Source: JAGUXG01 sp043798435 (GTDB lineage: Bacteria > UBA9089 > UBA9088 > JAGUXG01). From it: 28,303 nucleotides of DNA. Made by a program: the position numbers and the translations under genes. A model generated the notes under the pieces. That model saw nothing but the letters and a program-made list of their open reading frames with translations. It was not told where the DNA came from and did not search any database. Position 1 is the first letter of the stretch. Each line of letters opens with the position of its first letter. The stretch spans positions 1-28,303 of the forward strand of contig JAZDOR010000020.1 in NCBI GenBank assembly GCA_043798435.1, written 5' to 3'. Below are positions 11,864-16,521 of this stretch, in pieces.

Positions 11864-13263
11864 TGAATATGATAGCCAGAGAAAGATTTGCAGATTATGG
11901 AGCGGTGTTTGTGTTTCTTGCATCCTTTGGGATTTATTTGTGGACACTCACTCCTACAGTTGGTCTGCATGATTCTGGGGATATGATCACATCAAGCTAT
12001 GTTCTGGGCATTCCCCATCCACCAGGCTATCCACTCTATATGTTAATTGGCAAGATTTGGATGACGGTTATTCCAATTGGCAATGTTGCCTTCAGGATGA
12101 ATATGCAGTCAGCCTTTTTTGCCTCATTGGCGGTGATGATGGTGTATCTCATCATTTTAAAATTATCAATTAGCAATTATCAATTAACAATTACAAGAAT
12201 GGTTCCTGCGGTGGTTGCTTCGTTAATTTTTGCTTTTTCGACTACCTTCTGGGAGCAGGCAGTGATTGCTGAGAAATACACCCTCAATGCCTTCTTCTTT
12301 AGCTTGCTTATCTTTATCCTTTTGAAATGGCAAGAAACTCAAAACTCAAAACTCAAAACTCAAAACTATTTATATTTGTTTGCCTTCATTCTTGGTCTTT
12401 CCTTTACCCATCACTTCCAGACGATCTACATTGTCCCAGGAGCTCTCTTTTTTCTTTTTAGCCACGGATTGACACGGATAAGAAGCCATAGAGATATTAG
12501 CCACAGAGGACACAGAGAACACAGAGGAAAAAATCATTCCAAAATACTAAATGCTAAATTTGCAATTTGCATTGTATTATTCCTCCTTCCCCTGTTTCTC
12601 TACGCTTACCTTCCCATCAGAGCCTCGACCCATCCTCCTCTAAACTGGGGATGTCCTGATACACCAGCAAGGTTTGTGGAACATATAACGGCAAAGAGCT
12701 ATCAGGGAAACATGGGATCATTCATACCAAGCCTGAAATCCCGCTTCATTCTTCATCTTAACTTCTTTACCAGTCAATTCAATATCTGGTTTATTCCCGC
12801 AGGCTTATTTGGCTTCATCTTTTTACTTGTCAAAAGACCAAGATTTGGGGTATTCTTACTATTGATGGCTATTACCAATCTCCTTCTTGCAATCAGATAT
12901 GATATCTCAAACATAGAGGATTACTACCTTCCCTCCTTCCTCCTCTTCTCAATCTTAATCGGCTACTTCATACACTTTTTACTTTTCACTCTTCATTCTT
13001 TGCTCTCAAGACTAATCCCTAATCCCTATTCCCTAATCCCTAAAACTGCTCCCTGCTTGTTTTTCTTGTTCCTTCCCATACTTCAATGCAATGCCCATTA
13101 CTACTCCTCTGACCATTCAGATCATTACATTGCTTATGATCATTCAAGGAATGTCTTAAAATATATCAGACAGAGGGCGGTGATTTTTTTAGAAGGCGAC
13201 GAAAATTTTCCTTGTTGGTATACTCATTATATTGAAAGGCAAGAATCAGATGCAGTAATTTGA
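11863..13263 (+). CDS. DUF2723 membrane protein (glycosyltransferase-like), C-terminally truncated, with in-frame repeat inserts
   Basis: The ATG at 11863 overlaps the vapC stop. The 466-residue multi-pass protein starts with a helix (GAVFVFLASFGIYLWTLTPT), then VGLHDSGDMITSSYVLGIPH and PPGYPLY, the DUF2723 signature with a candidate catalytic Asp in the first extracytoplasmic loop, as in protein O-mannosyltransferase-like GT-C enzymes. FWEQAVIAEKYTLNAFFFSL and LPIRASTHPPLNWGCPDTPA are further family landmarks. Five loops contain repeat-derived inserts: 12158-12195, 12336-12367, 12461-12530, 12541-12577 and 13012-13044. The frame ends after CWYTHYIERQESDAVI, where longer family members continue with a soluble C-terminal region. 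The HicBA-like module starts 14 bp later, so the gene was probably cut there. Activity is doubtful. Confidence 0.82.
   Translation: MNMIARERFADYGAVFVFLASFGIYLWTLTPTVGLHDSGDMITSSYVLGIPHPPGYPLYMLIGKIWMTVIPIGNVAFRMNMQSAFFASLAVMMVYLIILKLSISNYQLTITRMVPAVVASLIFAFSTTFWEQAVIAEKYTLNAFFFSLLIFILLKWQETQNSKLKTQNYLYLFAFILGLSFTHHFQTIYIVPGALFFLFSHGLTRIRSHRDISHRGHREHRGKNHSKILNAKFAICIVLFLLPLFLYAYLPIRASTHPPLNWGCPDTPARFVEHITAKSYQGNMGSFIPSLKSRFILHLNFFTSQFNIWFIPAGLFGFIFLLVKRPRFGVFLLLMAITNLLLAIRYDISNIEDYYLPSFLLFSILIGYFIHFLLFTLHSLLSRLIPNPYSLIPKTAPCLFFLFLPILQCNAHYYSSDHSDHYIAYDHSRNVLKYIRQRAVIFLEGDENFPCWYTHYIERQESDAVI
12158..12195. repeat. In-frame 'attatcaattagcaattatc' insert in the DUF2723 gene
   Basis: The phrase encodes about LKLSISNYQLTITR in a loop after a membrane helix. 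The same words occur in the intergenic repeats near 3191-3231 and 4733-4806. Confidence 0.75.
12336..12367. repeat. In-frame (ACTCAAA)n insert in the DUF2723 gene
   Basis: About four tandem copies of the 7-bp unit ACTCAAA encode QETQNSKLKTQN in a loop between two membrane helices. The unit length is 7 bp, the same as in apgM. Confidence 0.88.
12461..12577. repeat. Two adjacent in-frame phrase inserts in the DUF2723 gene
   Basis: At 12461-12530 is a 'gccacggattgacacgg / cacagaggacacagagaac' phrase encoding HGLTRIRSHRDISHRGHREH. At 12541-12577 an AAATGCTAAATTTGCAATTT-type phrase encodes SKILNAKFAIC. Together they add a basic stretch of about 38 residues between two hydrophobic helices. Confidence 0.82.
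13012..13044. repeat. In-frame (CTAATCC)n insert in the DUF2723 gene
   Basis: CTAATCC heptamers (with one CTATTCC) encode RLIPNPYSLIPKT in a loop. Both the heptamer length and the SLIP residues echo the SSLIPHP minisatellite of apgM. Confidence 0.85.
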
Positions 13264-13276
13264 AAGGAGGATAATT

Positions 13277-13618
13277 GTGGCTATTTTAGAAAAAGAGGTT
13301 ATAGGGGTTGATGAATTAAAAGAAATTATAAGAAAGATAGAGAGGAAGAAGGCGTTATTTATAAACAGCCTTCATTCTTCAAATCTTAATCTGCAGGGGG
13401 CTGTTCCTGTCTCCTTAGAATATGATGGAGATCAGTTTATCGCCTACTCACCAGACCTGGATATCTATGGTTGTGGAGAGAGTGAATATGAGGCAATGGA
13501 GGATGTTCGAGCCTCAATTGTTGACCTCTATTATGACCTTAAAGAAGAAAGATTGGGTCAGGACCTACAGAATATTTGGGAGCATTTGCAGTCAAAAAGT
13601 AAAAGAGAGAGTCAATGA
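13277..13618 (+). CDS. HicB-like antitoxin
   Basis: This is 113 residues with a GTG start and a strong AAAGGAGGATAATT leader. The N-terminus is helical and charged (LEKEVIGVDELKEIIRKIER). Residues 43-90 carry a HicB-like fold, VPVSLEYDGDQFIAYSPDLD then IYGCGESEYEAMEDVRASIV, where Y-S-P-D-L-D-I-Y-G-x-G takes the place of the P-D-L-P-G-C motif. The C-terminus (LYYDLKEERLGQDLQNIWEH) is helical. The stop overlaps the next start by ATGA. It begins 14 bp after the truncated DUF2723 gene ends. A regulator paired with the downstream gene is the best reading. The precise subfamily is uncertain. Confidence 0.68.
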   Translation: MAILEKEVIGVDELKEIIRKIERKKALFINSLHSSNLNLQGAVPVSLEYDGDQFIAYSPDLDIYGCGESEYEAMEDVRASIVDLYYDLKEERLGQDLQNIWEHLQSKSKRESQ

Positions 13619-13884
13619 GCGTTAAAGAGATTCTAAAGGTTTTTGAAAAGTTGGAGATGGAGATTAGAGAGGGTAGAGATACAATAGCAAAGTTTAGATA
13701 CAAGGATAGGGTTATCACAAGAACAAAAGTTCCTCATAAACGAGGAGAGTTAAGAGGAAAACTTCCTTACTTTATAAGACAACAATTAAGGGTTAACGAA
13801 GAGCAGATTAGGGGATTGATAGATTGCACCTTATATCGAAAGGATTATGAGAGAATCTTGAAGGAGAAGGGGTTTATGGCTTGA
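13615..13884 (+). CDS. Divergent HicA-like toxin
   Basis: This is 89 residues. The N-terminal helix MSVKEILKVFEKLEMEIREG, the strand pair FRYKDRVITRTKVPHKRGEL, and the helix PYFIRQQLRVNEEQIRGLID follow the HicA layout, and pairing with a HicB-like gene supports this. The position where HicA has the catalytic His (G-x-x-H) reads EGRDTIAKF here, with no His. The only His is in VPHKRGEL, at the place of the NPH motif. It may work by a different mechanism, have lost activity, or belong to a related family. It is coupled to the antitoxin by ATGA. Confidence 0.6.
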   Translation: MSVKEILKVFEKLEMEIREGRDTIAKFRYKDRVITRTKVPHKRGELRGKLPYFIRQQLRVNEEQIRGLIDCTLYRKDYERILKEKGFMA

Positions 13885-13891
13885 TTAGAGG

Positions 13892-14254
13892 ATGAAGAAG
13901 GAATTGGTTTTTGGATGGATTTTGGTCTCTTCCTTGGCTTATGGGACAGGTTCGGTTACGGTCTATGACTCAGGAGGAGGTTTTGTTGGAAGTTACACTA
14001 CTATTCAAGCAGGTGTAAATGTCTGCCCTAATGAAGGAACAGTCTGGGTTGAAAATGGGACATATATTGGGGCAGGGAATAAAGACTTGACTTGGAGCGG
14101 GAAAAAGATTACGGTTCGGTCTGTAAACGGAGTTGCAAATTGTATCATTGACTGTGAGCATTCAGGAAGGGGGTTTTATCTTTATAATGCTTACGACTGC
14201 GGGACAATATCTGGGTTTATGATAAGGAATGGGTATGTTACAGGAGGTGTTTAA
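13892..14254 (+). pseudogene. Truncated secreted beta-helix protein, 5' part only
   Basis: This is 120 residues with a signal peptide (MKKELVFGWILVSSLAYGTG), then TIQAGVNVCPNEGTVWVENG, TYIGAGNKDLTWSGKKITVR, SVNG and YDCGTISGFMIRNGYVTGGV before the stop. It matches the first rungs of the full-length gene at 14813 and then ends, because the RelBE-like module follows: TAATG carries its stop and the antitoxin start. The last 195 bp of homology (14039-14233) are about 90% identical to 14933-15127. It may be expressed, but the beta-helix is incomplete. Confidence 0.75.
14039..14233. repeat. Direct repeat, left copy, flanking a RelBE-like module
   Basis: It pairs with 14933-15127 at an offset of 894 bp (298 codons). 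By eye about 20 of 195 positions differ, and one run of about 70 bp is identical. Both copies are in the same reading frame. Confidence 0.9.
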
Positions 14255-14454
14255 TGTTGAGAGAAATGAAGCCGAAGATTGTTGTTTTTCCAATCAGTAT
14301 TTTTGAAACAGCAGATACAATAGATGATCTTGAAGATTGGCTATTGTCTCAGAGTCCTGATTTCATAAAAAAGATGCGGAAAACAAGAAAAGAGGATGAA
14401 AAAAACGGTGGTAAAGACTGGGAATTTCTTAAAAAAGAGCTATGTATAAGGTAA
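14254..14454 (+). CDS. RelB-like antitoxin (second module)
   Basis: This is 66 residues. CAGGAGGTGTTT precedes the ATG, which overlaps the stop of the truncated beta-helix gene. The sequence ETADTIDDLEDWLLSQSPDF, then IKKMRKTRKEDEKNGGKDWE and FLKKEL, is the acidic-then-basic helical antitoxin type regularly found before RelE-like toxins. The ribosome-binding site decides the start. It overlaps the toxin gene by 13 bp. The N-terminus (MLREMKPKIVVFPISIF) is short, and I see no separate DNA-binding domain. Confidence 0.75.
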   Translation: MLREMKPKIVVFPISIFETADTIDDLEDWLLSQSPDFIKKMRKTRKEDEKNGGKDWEFLKKELCIR

Positions 14455-14726
14455 TCTTTCTTTCTCAGGCTGAAGAGTCATTCAAAAAGATTGATAGGGT
14501 TCTTCAGGAAAGAATTGCTCAAAAGATTGACTGGCTTTCAGAAAATGCCGATAGGATTATTCACCATCCCCTTACATCTTTGCCTGATGACTTACGGGGA
14601 CTATGCAGAATAAGGGTTGGTAATTATCGAATACTTTACTGGGTTTACAGAGGAGAAAAACAGATAAAGATTTATGAAATTGAACATAGAAGTAAAAATT
14701 ATAGAAGCATAAAATATAAAAAGTAG
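14442..14726 (+). CDS. relE: RelE-family mRNA-interferase toxin (second module)
   Basis: This is 94 residues: MYKVIFLSQAEESFKKIDRV, LQERIAQKIDWLSENADRII, HHPLTSLPDDLRGLCRIRVG, NYRILYWVYRGEKQIKIYEI, EHRSKNYRS. The LRGLCRIRVGNYRILYWV strand region and the terminal HRS-x-x-Y are RelE hallmarks. It is clearly diverged from the RelE at 10070, so the two modules are not a recent duplication. It overlaps its antitoxin gene by 13 bp. ATGATGAAAAAGG starts one base after its stop, opening stub 7. Confidence 0.88.
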   Translation: MYKVIFLSQAEESFKKIDRVLQERIAQKIDWLSENADRIIHHPLTSLPDDLRGLCRIRVGNYRILYWVYRGEKQIKIYEIEHRSKNYRSIKYKK

Positions 14727-14816
14727 ATGATGAAAAAGGTTTTGTTATGGAGTGCATCGTCAGTGACGATGCGTGCATTGACATGGTCAATGCACTCCAT
14801 AAAAGAAATATTATGA
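14727..14816 (+). pseudogene. Signal-peptide gene start interrupted by a REP-like element
   Basis: ATG-ATG-AAA-AAG-GTT-TTG begins a signal-peptide-like frame that runs straight into TGGAGTGC of the REP-like element and stops at TGA 14814-14816, overlapping the next ATG. The real start of the downstream gene therefore lies after the element. Confidence 0.55.
14748..14799. repeat. Two-hairpin REP-like element, copy 3, with different hairpin sequences
   Basis: The outer arms TGGAGTGC and GCACTCCA match the other copies. The inner stems differ: GCATCGTCA/TGACGATGC with a one-base loop, and TGCATTGAC/GTCAATGCA with a three-base loop. Architecture is conserved while sequence is not, which implies pairing is what matters or that this is a distinct subfamily. 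Confidence 0.88.
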
Positions 14817-16036
14817 AAAAGATTCTGGTTTTGGTGGTTTTGGTGGCAGGGATGGCAAAAGCAGCAGACCTTTATGTGCCATCGCAGTATGGGACTATTG
14901 CGGCGGCAATAAGTGCGGCTGTTACTGGCGATACAGTCTGGGTTGCGGATGGGACATATATTGGGGCAGGGAATAAAGACTTGACTTGGAGCGGGAAAAA
15001 GATTACGGTTCGGTCTGTAAATGGCCCAAATAACTGCATCATTGACTGCCAAAACTCAGGAAGGGGGTTTTATTTTGATAATGCTTACGACTGCGGGACA
15101 ATATCTGGGTTTATGATAAGGAATGGGAATACTGACTATGGTGGCGGAATCCGCTGCTATCGTTCCTCCCCAACTATCATCAATTGTATAATCTCAGGAA
15201 ATACTGCTTCCACCTCTGGTGGCGGAATCTACTGCAGCTGGTATTCCTCTTCCTTTATTATAAACTGCGTAATCTCAGAAAATAGTGCTAACTATGGTGG
15301 CGGAATCTTTTGCTATACTTATTCCTCTCCAACCATCACAAACTGCGTAATATCAGGCAATACTGCTACTGCTTATGGTGGTGGAATCTTTTGCCAAAGT
15401 TATTCCTCCCCATCCATCACCAACAATATCATCTCAGGAAACAGCAATTATGGCATATATGAGTATGATGGTACCAGCGACCCTCCCACAAACTATAATT
15501 GTTTATATAACAACAGTCTGAATGCCTATTATGATGAAGGCTCTATTCCTCTGAATGTAGGCCAGGTCAATAGCTTTCCTGGTAATGGCAATAATATCTC
15601 ACTTGACCCCAAATTCATTGGAGGAGGGGATTTTCATTTACAAATAACCTCGCCTTGCATAGATGCAGGTTTAAATACAGCACCAGCAATTCCATTAACA
15701 GACAAAGATGGCAAACCAAGGATAATAAACGGCACAGTTGATATGGGTGCTTATGAGTATCCATTGGGATTTACATGGCCTTTTCTTTCTTCTGGCTATG
15801 TTGGAAGTGTAATAAGTTTTGAGGGCTATGTTCCAATCTCAGGCCAAGTTTCCATTGACTTCGGCACACATCAAACAATCACCACCACAATGACCAATGC
15901 CAACGGCACATTCAGCGCCACATTTCTTGTTTCCACCCAACCCGGTGGCACCACAATTATCACGCTTACAGCTTACAGCTTCTTTCATAATTCTCCCCAA
16001 TGCTATTTTAGGCCAAAACAGGGGCAGGGTGGGTGA
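14813..16036 (+). CDS. Secreted right-handed beta-helix protein with choice-of-anchor Q domain (frameshifted near 3' end)
   Basis: I start at 14813 (MKKILVLVVLVAGMAKAADL, a clear signal peptide). The 22 codons upstream are REP-derived. The mature part begins DLYVPSQYGTIAAAISAAV, then beta-helix rungs with repeated GGGI(Y/F)C, SSPTI-x-NC and ISGN-x-A words (about residues 100-210). A choice-of-anchor Q-type segment follows: LDPKFIGGGDFHLQITSPCI, DAG, and RIINGTVDMGAYEYP. Next is an Ig/IPT-like repeat with SIDFGTHQTITTTMTNANGT. The frame then shifts at a duplicated CTTACAG (15965-15978) and ends after FRPKQGQGG. Removing one copy of the 7 bp joins it to the frame that runs to 16373. It is probably a surface polysaccharide-binding or adhesive protein. 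I see no catalytic residues to argue for a lyase. Confidence 0.82.
   Translation: MKKILVLVVLVAGMAKAADLYVPSQYGTIAAAISAAVTGDTVWVADGTYIGAGNKDLTWSGKKITVRSVNGPNNCIIDCQNSGRGFYFDNAYDCGTISGFMIRNGNTDYGGGIRCYRSSPTIINCIISGNTASTSGGGIYCSWYSSSFIINCVISENSANYGGGIFCYTYSSPTITNCVISGNTATAYGGGIFCQSYSSPSITNNIISGNSNYGIYEYDGTSDPPTNYNCLYNNSLNAYYDEGSIPLNVGQVNSFPGNGNNISLDPKFIGGGDFHLQITSPCIDAGLNTAPAIPLTDKDGKPRIINGTVDMGAYEYPLGFTWPFLSSGYVGSVISFEGYVPISGQVSIDFGTHQTITTTMTNANGTFSATFLVSTQPGGTTIITLTAYSFFHNSPQCYFRPKQGQGG
14933..15127. repeat. Direct repeat, right copy, flanking a RelBE-like module
   Basis: This is the partner of 14039-14233. The RelBE-like pair, stub 7 and REP copy 3 all lie between the two copies. Confidence 0.9.
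15965..15978. repeat. 7-bp tandem duplication causing a frameshift
   Basis: CTTACAG occurs twice in tandem, followed by CTT. With one copy the protein reads TIITLTASFIILPNAILGQN without a break. With two, the frame shifts and stops 58 bp downstream. It could be a real mutation, a phase-variable switch or an assembly error. Confidence 0.88.
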
Positions 16037-16373
16037 TCCGGTGAGTATTCCCTGCACAGGGCTTACTACCAATAAGATAATCAGGGTAGATTTTGGCACA
16101 CAGCAGACTATAACCTCAGGAAATACAGGTGTGGATGGGACATTCACTGCATTCTTTACTGTCCCCTGCTTACCCAGGGGGACATACACTATGACTATCT
16201 ATGGCAGTATTATCACTCAGAGTTTTTATATCTCTGGGAGTCCAAAAGTCTCCGACCCTCTATCAGGTCAAGGTCCTGTGGGAACTATCATCTATATTGG
16301 AGGCACTGGATATTCTGCCAAAGGTGTTGTAATATGGAGTGCGGTAGCTTGCTACCGCTTTAAGGTTGCTTAA
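15979..16373 (+). pseudogene. Out-of-frame 3' part of the beta-helix gene, cut by a REP-like element
   Basis: In the frame recovered by removing 7 bp the sequence reads NRGRVGDPVSIPCTGLTTNK, then IIRVDFGTQQTITSGNTGVD, GTFTAFFTVPCLPRGTYTMT. It is a second copy of the Ig/IPT-like repeat: DFGT-x-QTIT and GTF-x-A-x-F recur from the first. A third repeat starts GQGPVGTIIYIGGTGYSAKG, then VV, and is replaced by residues encoded by the REP hairpin (WSAVACYRFKVA) before TAA. Confidence 0.78.
16335..16365. repeat. REP-like element, copy 4 (left half only), inside the beta-helix gene end
   Basis: TGGAGTGCGGTAGCTTGC, then TACCGC, with the perfect GCGGTAGC/GCTACCGC stem. The right hairpin and right outer arm are missing. 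It terminates the third repeat of the upstream gene. Confidence 0.85.
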
Positions 16374-16418
16374 AAAGGTCGAGTATAATTAAAATTAGAA
16401 CCGTCCCCATTATTTTAT

Positions 16419-16504
16419 TAAGGATGATTTTAGGAGTGCGGTAGCTTGCTACCGCTTTTTAGAGGAGGCTGCTCATTCAAAGCGAAAGCAAGCTTTCGCA
16501 CTCC
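16419..16504. repeat. Two-hairpin REP-like element, copy 5, carrying a RAYT 3' tail
   Basis: Both hairpins and both outer arms are intact (16433-16504). Upstream, TAAGGATGATTTTAGG (16419-16434) matches the last codons and stop of the RAYT remnant at 9644-9659, one T shorter. The element therefore moved or was copied together with the RAYT end. The left hairpin is followed by TTTTT and lies just ahead of the giant gene. Confidence 0.88.
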
Positions 16505-16521
16505 AAAAAAGAAGGTGCGAA

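Noticed and set aside
14747..14812. Upstream start of the beta-helix gene (MECIVSDDACIDMVNALHK)
   Set aside because: This stretch is encoded by the REP-like hairpins. The signal peptide begins at 14813.
9303..14816. Integron cassette array
   Set aside because: The run of promoter-poor toxin-antitoxin cassettes suggested it, but there is no integrase, and the palindromes between modules match REP-like hairpins, not attC sites with their core sequences.
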